A stretch of 64,000 nt of DNA from Trochalopteron elliotii (GCA_024734555.1 JANPWX010000097.1:6506811-6570810); one strand, 5' to 3'. Counted from the stretch's first letter, positions 11,859 to 25,384 are shown. Notes: generated from the sequence alone by a model not told the origin. Numbers and translations: made by a program.

Positions 11859-13655
11859 AGTGCTTACTGGCACTTAATATGAGGCTCAGAACTACATCCC
11901 TAGGCAACACAGAATCTGCAAATACGAAAGCTAAAGTTTAAGGCATCAATACTTCACAGTATTTTAAACCTTTTCTTAAAATAATTTCGTTTCGCATGCA
12001 TACTTCATTGCCTCAATACAAAATATTTGAAAAGTAGCTTAAAAAGAATGAATCATTTTGCTGGAGATCATTGAATTGTTGATAATAGTTGCTAATATAT
12101 CGATTCTTAATTTTACTTGGAGGGTAATGTCATTATTCCAATTTGCTTTACAAGACAACTTTGTAATGGTGAAAGTTAATTTTTGATCCTGGACTCTACT
12201 GCCTGATACTTAGAAAATAATCCATTGAAATGTCCGAAGGTTTTCTACTTAGCTACACAATAAAAGTTTATTTCTTTCAAATGACTGAATTAAAGAAAAA
12301 AGTAATTCAGGTTACTTTTTAGGATATTTAGGTACTTTTAAGCTCTTCTATAAATTTGGCAGGTTCTAAATGAAATTAAAAAACCTGAAGTAAAAAAAAC
12401 TTCTCTTGATAATTTTACTTTTATCTGGCTCTACTTTGGAGAAATTATATTAGCTTAAAAACTGTATGTCTTTGCAAAATATTTTCCTACAAGTAGTGGT
12501 TTCCTAAAGATTTTTAGTCTAAGAAGTAGATGATATGCAACTTTGCAGTCTGTCATGTTTTTCTCTATTTGCTAATGTTACAAGTTCAACTAACAATGAA
12601 GATCACTTGTAATCAAAGGTAATGAAGGAGAAAATTAACTTCTCTTTTATTCAGAATATGTGTCCTTTGCATATATGGTTTATAAGAAGATTACTGTGTG
12701 CATTCAATCATTTTCCATTCTGATTTATGGTATATTTTTACAAAAGAAATGGGGAAGTGGGAGAAAATAAATAATGTAACTGCAGATACTACCCCAAGGA
12801 ATTAGACTTACATTTTAGCCAGAGAGGGTTTTTTGTGTTTCTTTTTCTTTCTAGAAATATCAATAAGACTTCAAATTCCCCTTTCCTTTAAAACTAATCT
12901 ACATTTCAACATTTTTATCTGTTTTTCCAAAAGAGTTTTCTTCTTGTATATTTTTTAATTCAAAAGCTCGCCAGAATGTGTTCATGTATTTTTATTTAAT
13001 GGTTGTACATTCTGCAATATGAGGAATTTGAGAATCTGATGAACCTAGATACATGTTTCAATGGATGTCCCAGCCTTTATCCAGTTGTTAATAATGAATC
13101 TGAGGAAGATGTCTTTCTAATGCATAGCACAACTACATGTTGCTGAACTATGCAGGTTTGGGTAGTTCTGCAAGCAGAGTTTTGTTGAGGAGGAGCTGGC
13201 TACATCCCAACCTGAAAGGTACTGAGGAGTTACTTCTAGGCCATAAAAAAACCAGTAGAAATTGTGCTGCATCCTTTGAATGAAAAACTGAAGTAGTATT
13301 TTTTTTTTCTCAGGCTGATGATTTAGTAGGTTTCTAATCTCTGTGAGCTCATGAATATGATCTCTGTAGGTGTCGTGTGGCACAGGAGCATCTGGCTTTT
13401 GCAGTGTTCATGGTGTACGAGTCTGTGGCTGTTGTTTAAACTTCAGCTCTGTACTTTGCCTTGGAGGTGGGGTTGTGTGTATGTGTGCAGCTGCTGTTTT
13501 GAAGTTAGGACAGGGAAGGGGAAAGCTCAGTAAATCTTTTTGAACTCTCCTGCTATGGATGGCATGTTACTGACACCTTGGTGGTTCAGCTTACCTATGC
13601 AGTAACCCTATAAGCTCCTCGGGAACCTACGGAACTTTCTGAAAGGACTAAACTT
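11859..13655. other. Non-coding AT-rich sequence, no gene seen
   Basis: No open frame over 90 codons occurs. A strong polypyrimidine-AG sequence that resembles a 3' splice site ends at about 12854, but no credible exon follows. No repeat was recognised. Confidence 0.65.
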
Positions 13656-13755
13656 CCAAAACCCCATTTCTGCTTTTTTCTATCTGTTTTTGGTTTTTAA
13701 CTGGCCCAAAACCCCATTTCTGCTTTTTTCTACCTGTTTTTGGTTTTTAACTGGC
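13656..13755 (+). repeat. Tandem duplication, 50-bp unit x2 (49/50 identical)
   Basis: The copies occupy 13656-13705 and 13706-13755 and begin CCAAAACCCCATTTC. They differ at a single position (T at 13683, C at 13733). This is the longest recent tandem duplication in the window and probably varies in copy number between individuals. Confidence 0.95.
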
Positions 13756-14867
13756 CATCCACTGCATCAAAGTGGTCCATTGGTTAGCAGATGGAAGTAG
13801 AATTTTTAAATGTCCTACCTTTTCCAACATCTGCAGTGCAAAAGCCAAACAGAGCTGAAGAGGAATATTTCCCTGGTTTAAAATGTCTTTTAAAAAATGA
13901 CTGCTTTGAAGATTGAAGTGTTAGAACAAGTCCTTGTCACAATGGATTAGTGAGCATGGAATATATCAAGCTGTCACCAGGGCTTTAGGACTTGAGAATG
14001 GCTGTGACAGTCCAGACCAGAGATCTGTCCTGCATGGTGTCTCATCCCAAACAGTTCCAGCAGCAAGCTTTGAGGGCAGAGTCGCAGACAGGGCAGGAAT
14101 GCAGCTGTAGCTCCCCAGAATATTCTCGCTGGCTCCCATGATTTGTGGCTCAGGGATTTTTTGAGTATCATTGTCACTGGTTGCCTTTGGTAGGCATTGT
14201 AAATGTGTCACAAAGGGCTGCCTGGGCAAGGAAGCTTGCACGTGTATCAGGACATAGCTGGTTACTCAGCCTGGTGTGCCCTGAAGGAAACATGCATATG
14301 TACAGGGGTTGGGAGGCAGCAGGTCACTGAGCCTAGTCAATCACCATGGGGTGTGCATGCCCTGGCACTGCTGTGTTTGTGGACACTGGTGTGAAGATCC
14401 ATGCTCACTGTTGAATTTTTAAGATTTTTTAAGAAAACTAGAAGTTAAAAAAAGGAGAAAATCGTATGCATAGATGGGAGCTTTGTTTTCAGGATTTGAA
14501 TCGTGAACCTTACGTGCTTTTTTAGATTCTGGTTGCTTGAACTTTGAGTGTCTCCAGAATGGTTCACTGTCTTCAGTTCACAGTACTGGACCCAGCAGTG
14601 GGACAAAACACTGTGGGACACTTGGCCCCATAACCTGCTGCAAACTTAGTGAAAAGGAAAGCCCCATGGAAGCTGAGCCATAGCAGGGTCAGAGCCAGCT
14701 GGCTGTCTGGAAATACCTGTAAGGTATTGGTGAATTCACATTAGCTACTGCATGTGCACTGCTTGCAAAGACAACCCACGTGGGTAGACATGTTCACAGC
14801 TGGCTTTCTCCTTCCCTAGCAGGGAGGCTGTGTGAGGGGGAGGATTTCCTTCAGGCTTTTCAATATA
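13756..14867. other. Non-coding sequence, no gene seen
   Basis: Open frames of 60-91 codons overlap one another on both strands between 13966 and 14394, in slightly GC-richer DNA. This is typical of chance, and no domain or repeat was recognised. Confidence 0.65.
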
Positions 14868-14896
14868 AACAACAACAACAACTACAACAACAACAA
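14868..14896 (+). repeat. (AAC)9 microsatellite with one interruption
   Basis: Nine AAC units, the sixth changed to TAC (14883-14885), followed by AA. Directly visible. Confidence 0.95.
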
Positions 14897-16211
14897 TATT
14901 TTATTGGTATTTATTATTTTTTTCTCTGAGATACTTGGGAACTACTGATCTTGCTTTCCGTTTTGTCAGCTGCAAGTCTGAAGTCCATTTTGTGCTCCCT
15001 GAATTGGTGTGAAGCATATTTTGAATCTAGCAGGCAACGTGAATAGGAAGATTCTGCCCTGGTTTTCTTCTTGTTGTACCTTCTCCCTTAAACAGGAAGG
15101 ATTTTACCATCTTTATATGCTGTGTGCACACAGAAAGAAACTTCACCTTAGATACTTTACATAGCTGTGCAAAAACAGTGCTCAGAATATGACAAAAATG
15201 TTGCATTCACTTTTCAGGATGGATGTAGACTGTTAACAGTGGTATAAGCACAAAGGTATCAAAAATCAGGACTTAAAAATATGAAAACTAAAGCAGAAAC
15301 AATCAACCAAGTCTGCATGTAAGTACAGGTGATTCCATGTTAAAAGTTTCCCTCTCAGAAGTAATGATGCAGCTAGAAGTATCTTTAAAAACCAGAAAGT
15401 CTTCTTTAAATGTGGCCATGCTGCATTCACTTAACTGTATGTGACATTTCTTTCTTTTCAGGGCTTACTTGAATCCTAACCTTCACACTGTGCATTCATT
15501 TCTTGATAATCAGGGTTTTTACCATTTCACATTCTTTTGATCAAAGGGTCTTGCATGCTGTGACTTATCACTCTACCAAATCATGCTCACAATATGTCAC
15601 CTATACAGTACATTATTTTATTGATTTCCAGCCCCCCTAGCATTTTTTGGTGCTTATCTCTGCAGTATCTGAAGCATAACAGCTTAATAAATTGAAAGGA
15701 AACCTTCAAGGCAGTGTTTCATACAGGTTCGTTCCAGCAGTAATTTTAAAATAAAATAAAGTGGCTTTTCTGTCATGATAAAGAGCATTCAGGAGGAGGA
15801 ACAGAAAGAAGAGGGAAAGAAACAGGAAAGCATTTCTTGTTTACATGAGGAAACCAAAAGATCAGTTGATAGGAGATCTAGCAGAAGTAGTAATTATTCA
15901 CAGAGCTATGGGCTTTTTTATACAGGCTTGAATGATTAAGTTCTAAGATGTGAAATGGGAGCGGTGAGTGAATTTTAAAGAACAGTGTCCAAAGTCTTAC
16001 ATTTGAAAATACTAGGTTTGGGTGGTGGTTTGGTTTGTTTTTTAAAGAAAAGGCATAATGATAGTTTCCTCCTGATATTACCCTGATTTTTTGGGTTTAT
16101 TGTTTTCTCTTTTTATGACTATATGTCATTTATTTATTTCTTTTCAACTGTCTGTAGATGACTGTCTAAAATAATGAGGATAAATGTTGCATAATGTGCA
16201 ATATGTTTTAT
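14897..16211. other. Non-coding sequence, no gene seen
   Basis: A purine-rich stretch lies at 15791-15830 and a G/T-rich patch at about 16017-16045. A polypyrimidine-CAG sequence that looks like a splice acceptor ends at about 15461, without a supported exon. No gene was recognised. Confidence 0.65.
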
Positions 16212-16234
16212 CACAAACACACACACATACATAT
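16212..16234 (+). repeat. Short AC/AT dinucleotide repeat
   Basis: A run of CA units that decays into CATACATATA. It precedes the hairpin at 16248 by 13 bases. Confidence 0.8.
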
Positions 16235-16247
16235 AAAAAATTCTGGA

Positions 16248-16276
16248 TAGTAATGCCAAACTCTTTGGCATTACTA
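16248..16276. other. Perfect 13-bp inverted repeat with 3-base loop
   Basis: The arms TAGTAATGCCAAA (16248-16260) and TTTGGCATTACTA (16264-16276) are exact reverse complements around the loop CTC. Such a tight hairpin is unlikely to be random at any one site. It may be a small transposon end, a cruciform site or a transcribed stem-loop, but the stem is too short for an ordinary microRNA precursor. Confidence 0.7.
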
Positions 16277-17249
16277 AGCCCTGGGCTTTGAGCAGTTGCA
16301 TGGCTAAAGCAGAATTGAAGATTGCATATGAGCAGATCAGACAACAGAGATGTGACCACAAATCCAAGGACATGGTCCATGACACCTCCATGAAAGTGTT
16401 TTGTATGAGCTCTGCTGGGTTTTTAAGACATGTAACTTGCTATAACTGTTTGCTAGATAAAAGTATCCTCCTGGCCGTTTCTGTCACATAATGCCAAAAC
16501 CGTTTTTCAGCTAACCATATATATTTCTGACTGTATATTGTATATTTTCAACCTTTTGGGAAAGTTTGGCTGTATTTGAAAAGGTGCTGAAACACATTTA
16601 GGGCCACAGAAGCACCACGGGGATTTGAAAACAGTTAAGGAAAGAAAGCACCACCTCTCTTTGAAGCCAAGTCTTATTGTAAATCACCCTGCATTGATCT
16701 TTGCTTTTTTTCATGTGACAGTTTCTTCTCCAGATCTCATCTTACACTTCTCTCAAAAGACCATGAATCAGTAAATCACAGTCCTTTACAAGGTCTCCTG
16801 TGCTCTCTGACAGTTTGAGTCTACTGTGGGAGTAGTAAAAACAGCAGGTTGCCTCACTTGCAGGCCCCTATTTGAAAAATGGCATTGTTATACAGTGGGC
16901 AGAACTATCAATCTTCATCTGGAGCTTTCAATGTGAGAAACTTATAAAACAGAAAAATTGGTTTTGTTATTTGACCCTCAGAGTGCTCAAGCAGTGAAAA
17001 ATTATTATATAAAATTTGGTGATATATCACTAATGTGACTGCAATTAATGAATATCCTGATGTATGTAGTTCATGCACACTTAGCTGAAGAACATGTGTG
17101 TGCTTGTGCACTTGGGCACACGAACCTTTTGCATATTCCATCACATGTACCAAATTTGCCAGAATAAAGGGACTAAAAAGTACAGAAAGAGTGTGGTCAA
17201 TTAAGGCTAAAAACTTACACATTTCAGATTCGTGAGACCACTGTATGTG
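16277..17249. other. Non-coding sequence, no gene seen
   Basis: Only chance open frames occur, the longest 104 codons at 16908-17222 on the minus strand. No repeats were recognised. Confidence 0.65.
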
Positions 17250-17415
17250 AGACAGAATCTTTGACCAGCCCAGACTGGAAAGGACCTCAAAAGATCACCT
17301 GGGATTAGCTAGCACCCTGTTCTGTTGCGTCTTGAGCATCTCCAGTGATGGGGAGTCCTCTCACCACATCCCTGGGAAGGTTTTTTGGATACCTGAATGA
17401 CCTCTTAGTGCCAGG
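17250..17415 (-). mobile_element. CR1 LINE 3'-end fragment, minus orientation
   Basis: On the plus strand the blocks 'ctggaaaggacctcaaaagatcacctgg', 'catctccagtgatggggag' and 'caccacatccctgggaagg' (17273-17382) follow one another. They correspond to the reverse complement of the avian CR1 3' region (ggaagggacctc ... gatcatc ... ctccagggatgg ... cacctccctgggcag). The element is 5'-truncated, as most CR1 copies are, contains no RT reading frame and is clearly diverged. The terminal octamer repeats are reduced to AGAATC at the left edge. Boundaries are approximate. Confidence 0.85.
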
Positions 17416-20400
17416 ATATGCATAGCCTGGAGAGGAAGCATTCAAGAAAAAATGCTAAAAATTGCCTTAAGAGAAAAGTAAAAGTGATTTTTCCTTGCTC
17501 GTTTTATGTGTTAGAAGCACCTAAGTGGACCAGATATGAGTTGTCTTGTTACCTTTTGAGTACAGAAAGATTATTTATAAATCATATGCTAGACTTCACA
17601 TCAGGCAGTCAATGGGGCAACGAAAGCTGATAAAGTGCCATCACAGCAGACCAACAGAAGAGGAGTCAAATGGCTGCAGGTAACTTCAAGGAGGTTATGA
17701 ACTTCAAGGCTGCACTATACACATTTATTTTTTAATGCAATAACTTAAAGTGAAAAGACGAAACTAATTGTACATGGTCTTGGTTTTAGCAGGATTCCAC
17801 TGAGAAAACATGCTGCTGTAGACATAAAATTAGGCTGGTTTGACTTGCTAGAATCTGTCCTTTAAGATTACATGGAGATGCTTCTGAGACACAAGAAGTG
17901 TTGCTAAGGCAAAATGCATTAAGAATTACATTCAGTGCTTCAGGGCACTGAATAGGCATTTTTTTACCCTTAGAATTTACTGGCTTGCCTGCACTTTTCA
18001 CAAATTGCACTCAACACCCAGGTAGAGCTGGTGGTGGAGAAAATAGCCAGGTTTATGTAAATTCTTGATCACCAGGTAAAAAGTTGATCTTTCTGAAACA
18101 TGGAAATTAGTTTTTCATCATTAGAAAGGAAAATCCATGCTGAATCTGATATGAAAAGTCTATTGTGAAAAGAAATTTGTGTCTTCTATTCACAATCTTA
18201 GTTTGGTCATAATAGCTACAAATTTATCAGCCAGATTTTAGAACAGCTACTCTGGAGATGAAGTCATGGACAGTTTTTTCTAGAAACCACATTTCAGATT
18301 ATGTCAGTTAGTGAAGAAAAACCTGCAGCAGGGCTTAGGAGCCTTCTTGATGACTCTGTGATGTTGAAGCTCACCCAGGAGGAGAAGGCTTAAAAAGATT
18401 TATTATATCTCAAGCTTAGCAGATTTCAAGGGTCTCAAGGAGGTGAAGGGCCTCTCTAGACAGAGAACTTCTCTGTCTGGAATATATCTCTTCTTGTGCT
18501 TGAAAGGCTCAATTGTGACATTTGAGATCTAATTTTGCACTGAAACTCGGCTGCTTCTTGTGTTGGATTGGGCTTCTTTTAAGAAAATGAATTGCCTTAG
18601 GCTGTCTTCCTTAAAATATGACTCTTCCAGATGCCAGTTTTTCTTAAAGGAAAAAGAGCCTGGTACTGGCTGTGTTTAGCAAATGTCTCTCCCAAGAATT
18701 TCTGCAAAACCACTTACTGCAGATCTGACCAGTGTCAGCCCCAGGCTTGTGGGAGATTTGCCCAGCACTTGTCTGGAGATCTGAGCTATTTAATAGCTCA
18801 ACATTGCTTTTTACTGTGAAAATATAATGTGTTAATGAATGCCAAGTAAAAAAAGAGATGTATTTATTGGAATATCCAGAGTCAAAATGTGGTTAGCATG
18901 GCTATCTTGGTAATGGAGCATCTCTATAAGGTTTTGTATTAGGTAAAAAGAGTAATAGTGGTGAAACAGAATCCCAAGTGCTCCTTGGTATTTTCTATCC
19001 CAAGTCAGTGCAGATGCCAGCCATGCACCCACTGCTTACACTGTTCAGACGTTTTTCTTCCCATGCTCTAGAAATGCAGATTATGCCGAACAAGTGGAGA
19101 TTCTGGTCAACTTTTGCTTTTTGTGAACTGTTTTTGGGCTGACTTCAGGAGAGATTCCCAGTAATGTTGTTTGTGGTTGTTCTCATGAGGAGCAGAGGGT
19201 ACATTCTCTTTTCTAGTATGATTCATCAATTTTCTGCATTTCTTCAAACAGTTCTAACAAAGATTGTCTCTCTGCTTATGTTGCAGAGGGATTATGTATG
19301 AATAAGCTTTGCAGCCACTATCAGCCTTGAGACAAATAGGTTGTGTCCAATGCATGGATCAGCAAGTTTTGAAAAAAAATAAGTGCCTAACATGAAATGT
19401 TCTGCAATTCTTCTTCCCTTGAGCATTTCAGCTACTTTGGCTTCTCTTACGAATATCTCAAGTCTCCATCCTTTGAGAAAAGCTATAAATTGTTCCATTG
19501 AGAAGAACAGTATTTTTGTGGTTTGAATGTTTCCTGGTGTTCAAGCCCTGTCTGTAGACTGAGTGGTGTAGAACTGTGTTCTGTAGCAGTGACAGCTCAC
19601 AAGCAGAACCGTCAGCTTCTTCAAGAAAAGCAGTAACACCGTTAGAAAATATGTAAATTTTTGCAAGTGACATCTTCCTCCTGTGATGGTGATACATACT
19701 ATGAGTACACTGCTATCAAGAAGATATTCTTCACTGTTTAGAAATCAGAAAAGATTTTTCTTGTCTGTGCTTTACTGAAAAACTGGTGGAAGGTTTCCCC
19801 AAGGTCCTTTAGGTGATCTCTTAGGGACTTTTACATTTGTAACATGAAAAGGTAAAATACATTTCTCTGTCTTTAGAAATCTCACATACATTCAGTGGAT
19901 AAAAATGCCTGTGCTGGGACCTTTTAACATCTAGTCAGAAAGAACAGCAGGAAAACCTTCCTAACCAAGCAAAGCCTTACGGATTTTCTTTGCTGCCTTG
20001 CTTTGGGTGGGAAGAAGCTTTTTGTAGTGGTGTATACCCTGAGTTCTCTGGTTTTGCACAAGCCATTGGGGGCCCTCTCAAATACTTTCTGAAGAATCAT
20101 CCCATAACACACTGAAAAAAATACTATTAACTATTTGTTGTTAGACAAACATGTGAGTGTTGACCATCAAGGCCTTTCATATCCAACTTCTCTGCATTTC
20201 TAAAGAACACCTACCATGGAAGAAATTTAGTGTTCTCTGCTATATAAACATTGAACCATGGAAAGATTTTCATGCAAGGTTCTGCTCATTTCAGAGGATC
20301 CCTTGGGAGCCCAACTCAGAGAAGCCCATCAGGGAGTTCTGGATGGTTTCAAATTGCCTCAGATGTCATCATTGTTAGAGGCTTCTTCTGGCAAGCCTGA

Positions 20401-21986
20401 GTTATTGCCTCTATCAATTGCAAGTAAAAGGAGATTTTTCATCTTATCAACCAATTTTGCTAACAAGTGTGGCTTGACAGCTCCATTCAGGATGCTGATA
20501 GCTTTCATTCCAGGCTTCAGAATACAGTGCCCAAGGGAACACTCAGTGAGCTACAGCAATTACAACTTTTAGCTGTGCTTTCTTCACTGCTTATTTTCAA
20601 GCATGGGAATAATCTGATATAAGTTTAACCCTGTCATCAGCTGACATATTTGTTTCCCAGAGTCTCAGGTCACTGCTGGTGGCACACTGGCACACACATC
20701 AGATTTCCTGGTATTCACGAGTCAGATTATGTCTTTGTGCTTAAACCAAATTGTTTATAAGCACTACAGTTTAGTGCAGGCTCTTGCAGACCTACAGTGA
20801 TGTTTACAGAGTGCTCCATCTGGGCTTGTTTACCCTGCCTCTCAGACAGGCTGTTAGTCTTAGGTGCCATAAGAAATGCCATTAAATGCCAATGCCATGC
20901 TCAGGACCCAGTTTAGCTAATAAAGAATTAGTTTGTATGTCTCCACTAAACTCCATCATGGAGGGTAGAAATTAACTTGACTCCTATATAGGTTTTGTGA
21001 GACAGAATTGCCTATTTGGCATTTCTTGTTAAAATGATCATAAGAATGTTCTTTTCTTGAATGCTTGACGTGGGCACGCATCTGCAGGCCAATGGGTACT
21101 TCTGAACTGAAAGTTTTCTCATCATGAATTGTCATGAGCTGCTAAATTATATGTTTTGTTCTTATTTTTCCTTTCACTCAAGAGTATTGGATAGTTGTGA
21201 CTTTTCTGTTCCTTTCTGGCAGTGAATGGATTTAGTATGTAGATTCTTGCATGAGAAGGAAGTTGTTCAGATTTATTAGAAATTGCTCCTTTCTGAGGCC
21301 AGTGGGTTATGTATTAACTACCACTGTCCCTGCCTGGCTGGAGATTCCAATTACAGATACATAGCAGAGTCGGTGATTATGAAGTATTTGCCCACTGTGG
21401 AGTCCTGCATTCATGTTTTAAGCACTAGTTCATAGCTGTAACACATGGGAGGTAATACACATGGGTAGGATCTGAAAGGAAATAATGTTCTCTCACAAGG
21501 AGGCGCTTTTATCTGGAGATGAATATTTTGTACTTCCAGATTACCCCTGAGAAACATTGTCATTATCCAAATTAATAGTAGAGACTTTCCTACTAAATGC
21601 AAATGTTTTGCAGGTGAAAAGCATTACTTTCTCTCCTAACAATTCTATTAATGACATTGCTCTGGGGTTCTCACACTGTATTAAATCTCTCAAACCTGCC
21701 TTTTGATGTCAGCTAAATAGTAACCATTTTTCAACTGTAACCCAATTCTGAATTTCTTTCCCTGCTGCCTTCACAGACGTCTCTGTCACTGGGAGTTTTC
21801 CTAGAAGTCTGGTTTTAATTTTCTTCCCTTTTTCTTTTGCCATTTATCGTTTACCAAGGTGACTTGGCCTGGTTTTAAATTTAGGAATACTACATTCAAT
21901 CTGCAAATAAACCAACTTTAATATATCTTGATCTTGATAACATACAGTTGATCAGCAAGAGAGCAAATGGTTAAAAGTCTGTGAAG
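17416..21986. other. Non-coding sequence, no gene seen
   Basis: Several open frames of 60-104 codons occur (for example 20258-20572, plus), none with a recognisable domain. A CTCF-like core with a trailing GGCGCT lies at about 21493-21507. No repeat family was recognised, although sequence around 18.32-18.48 kb has a vague LINE-like look that I could not support. Confidence 0.6.
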
Positions 21987-22011
21987 GTGTGCTCCATACC
22001 TTGGAGCACGC
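21987..22011. other. GC-containing stem-loop, about 10-bp stem
   Basis: GTGCTCCA (21989-21996) and TGGAGCAC (22002-22009) pair exactly around the 5-base loop TACCT. A flanking T-G wobble and a G-C pair extend the stem to about 10 bp. No known RNA family is recognised. Confidence 0.5.
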
Positions 22012-24415
22012 AGGGGAAGTCATACCGGGCAATCCAGTTCTCTGTGGAAGAACACACAGTTGCCCTGAATGAGCCTGCTCTAGAGTCAGGAACTCTGAAA
22101 TCATTTCAGCAGTGCTAGGCTCAGCCTGTGTGACACCATCAGGGAATGGATCTGATCATCAGCCTAATGACACAGCACTCTGGTCTCACCAGACACCAAT
22201 CTGTGCAGAAGTCCCTGTCATTTGTGTAGTTAGCAGCCCACATGGACATTCCCGAAGCAGTGTTCACCAAGCCGTTGAGATATACCCACAGAGAGCTTTC
22301 TAGTTAATCCTTTGCTACCTATACAGCAAAGCAGTGCACAACTTTGTGGCCTCTGACATATGTCATGTCCCACATTAAGTTCATCCAGGTCCCTGCTTTG
22401 ACTTTCCATGCAGTGTCTGCAGGGAGGTAGCACATGCTGTCTACTAGCAGATAACTTGTAAAGTGAGTCGAGGACAGGTGTGAAAAGTACAGGGCTGCAA
22501 TACTTTAAAGACTATGCTGAAATTCATAGGATTTGGTCTCATATCTCTTTGATCTTTAATTTCCTTTTTACTGTGTAATTTCACAGTAGTGTGCTCAAAA
22601 CAAGTGGTGATAGGGGCATGAAAAATCAGGATGAAGAATTAAGCATATTGTGTTCTACCAAAAGGCACATATAACTTTCTTTAGGCAGCCTGAGTGTCGT
22701 TCTCATTTGCATTGAAACCTCTTTCTGTAATTCTAGTGATGTGAAAAAATGTTAGAAGATATATTTACATTTAGTTTCTACCCAGAGAAATATAAAGGGG
22801 TGAAGGCAGCTGTCATGAATATAATTAAGACTTTCAGTGGAGGAATGTTTTAAGCTCTAATGAGCACAAGGCTTCATAGACCAATGTAGAGCGCTGGTAC
22901 CAACTTACTAGATTCTCCCACCCTCAAGATGAGTTGGGAGCTCAAGCTAGCTGCTCCAGAGGGGTGACAGCAGCATTAAGAAAAGTCTTTCTTCTGTTTT
23001 CAAACCTTCTACTTGCATGTTTCCTGGCAGGATTTTGGAAGCAGATAAGGCAGGTGCTGGGGCTGAAAGAAGGCCACTGCTGCAGGCCAGTGTGTCCGAC
23101 TGCTTGGGCAAAGCTGTGAGAGGTGATGACAGGAAAGATGGAGAAGGAGCAGCAGTAAGGAGAGGATAAGTAGGAGAAGCCAACAAAAAGAGGCTTGAAG
23201 ACTCTGGTTAAGAGGAAATAACAATAAATTTTTAGCATATTGCTGTTGCTCAATATTGAGTTCGTTGCTTTCATATTGAAAGATGGATAAATGCAAGATT
23301 CAGCAGTCCCAGGAAAAGTAGTTTGATATAGCCCATTGAGATTTATACTGAGATGACTTTATAGCATCCTTACAGTTTCAGGAGCTCCTTAAAATTGATG
23401 GAAACATTGCTCTTGTTAATCATTATACTTTTTCACCTTACCAGAGCACTGGGAAATGAACTCAGTGTGACTCAGGAGCAAATATGTTTCTCCGTACCCA
23501 GAGCTGGCAGCCAAATGGGTCATGTGTAAGCTGGCACTGACTTTGCAGGTTCCTGTTTCTATTCCTGGGCACCAGCTGGGGAAGAAACAGACTTTTCTCT
23601 CTTCTGAGGACAGCAGCACTGAATATTGGCAAACATTACTGTGCAATTCAGGAGCAAAATATTGTGCCCTTTCAAAACTCAAATCCTGTCATTCTGAAAA
23701 GACTGGCTTTGAGTGCTGTTTCATAACAAGATGCTCACTATATCCCCAACAATCCTCGCAATGGGACTGTTGCATGGTTTCTGTTAATAATCACCTTCCC
23801 AGTCAAAGTAAGTGAAGAAAGAGGCTAGTGCATATATTATAAGACTTACACACCTGGTGATGTGTAATTTGCAATTGTTTTCCACCCAACTCATAGCTGT
23901 ACAACTGAGTGAGCTAAGAGATGAAAAATTAATGGGGGACTGAAAAGTGGAATTTGTTAGTGTTGCTGAGAAGCCTGAGACCTAGTGAGAACCTTGCTGT
24001 TACCATGCTGTTGGCATTTCTTGGGACTTACTGACTTGGATGCTGGGAATGCCACTAATGAGGGAGTCTGTGCACTGCCTAGAGGGTCCATGTTTCATTT
24101 AATTTTCTGACTAACTGGTTCTCTGAGGAACTTGAAGCTCTCAAATCTTTTGATTTGTGATGAAACAGGAGATGTAAATTTTTGTTTTCTTTACTCATTC
24201 TCAATGCTGGAAGGCAGAAGCCCTTCTAGTCACCTCTTGGTTCAGGCCCAGATTTTTGGGATTGTATACCCAGGCCTCCTTTTCACTTTATACTGCACTA
24301 GTAAGTTCAGTAGCTGCATCTGCTGTTTTTTTTTTGATTTTCAGTATTTTAATCACTAAGCTTTCCAGAACTGCCAGTCAGAAATCCACAAGGGAAGGCT
24401 TGAAAGCAGCAGATG
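22012..24415. other. Non-coding sequence, no gene seen
   Basis: A purine-rich stretch lies at about 23110-23220. Overlapping open frames of 79-110 codons on the minus strand at 22942-23296 are rich in Leu/Ser/Pro because they read this tract in reverse. I judge them artefacts of composition. No repeats were recognised. Confidence 0.65.
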
Positions 24416-24444
24416 TAATAATAATAATAATGATGATGATGATG
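24416..24444 (+). repeat. Compound microsatellite (TAA)5(TGA)4
   Basis: Five TAA units are followed directly by four TGA units and TG. The change of phase-matched units by a single A-to-G step suggests a point mutation followed by expansion of the new unit. Confidence 0.95.
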
Positions 24445-25384
24445 TAACATTTTATTGCTCTTACCTATTCATTTTGTCATCTTGTGACTAAATCCCAGAG
24501 AGTGCATGTGCGTCAAGTTTTTGACCATGTTTCCCTAGCCAACAGCACTAGGAATGTTTTAAAAGGTATTTCAGATTCCCACAGGGACACATCCACAATT
24601 GTGGTAGAAGCAGAATAGCAGGTGTCTTGAGAATCTGCATGAAACTGGGAGAATTGCCAGTGCTGTAGATTTCCCTCAAAGTCTGGGCCTTAATGAAACT
24701 GATACAATTCTTTGCACAAAGATTTCATTGTGTTTATTGCTGCACTGGGACTTTTTGCAGCCAAAAGCATATGCTTCTTTTTGGTAGTGTCACAATATCC
24801 ATAGGTACATTGATACTTCCCTCTCCTATGTAAACTAGCTAGTGGGCAATTGTTTCCTTTTTGTCTTAAAAATCTGCAGTTTTCAAAGGTACAGCTCACA
24901 GCCCCCCACATACTGTAAGCAAGAGCATTCCCACAGGATGCTGTTCTTGCTGTGCTGTACCCTGCATGTCTCCTTTCTTACCAGACATGACAATTTAACG
25001 CCTTCTCATCACTGACACAATGTGGATTTGTGCCGGTGACAACAGAGTGGGAGTCAAGCCTTCCAGATTATAGCAGCCCAGAGAAATTCAAACAGCCATG
25101 TAGCTGCTCTGCCTGGGGTCAGAGCAAAGCAAATGGGAGATGGCTCTGTCTGTAAACTGTAACCACATTCAGCTGAGCTGAGCCCTCCAGCAGAGGCACA
25201 GGGGACTGCACCCAGCCCTGCGCTTAAAGCCCCAAGTTTGTCATGACAGCCCTGTCACTGGTGCAGGCTGGCCAAGATCCCTGCTCTATCTGTGGTGTTT
25301 GTTTTTCCCCACCTACTAAAGGGAGATTTCCTTCCTGCTTTGTAAAGGGATAGAAATGTTCACTCTAATTTTAGATGTGGTAAA
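24445..25384. other. Non-coding sequence with a GC-richer patch
   Basis: The interval 25000-25300 is GC-richer than its surroundings but is not a CpG island and has no open frame of note. No repeat or gene was recognised. Confidence 0.6.
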
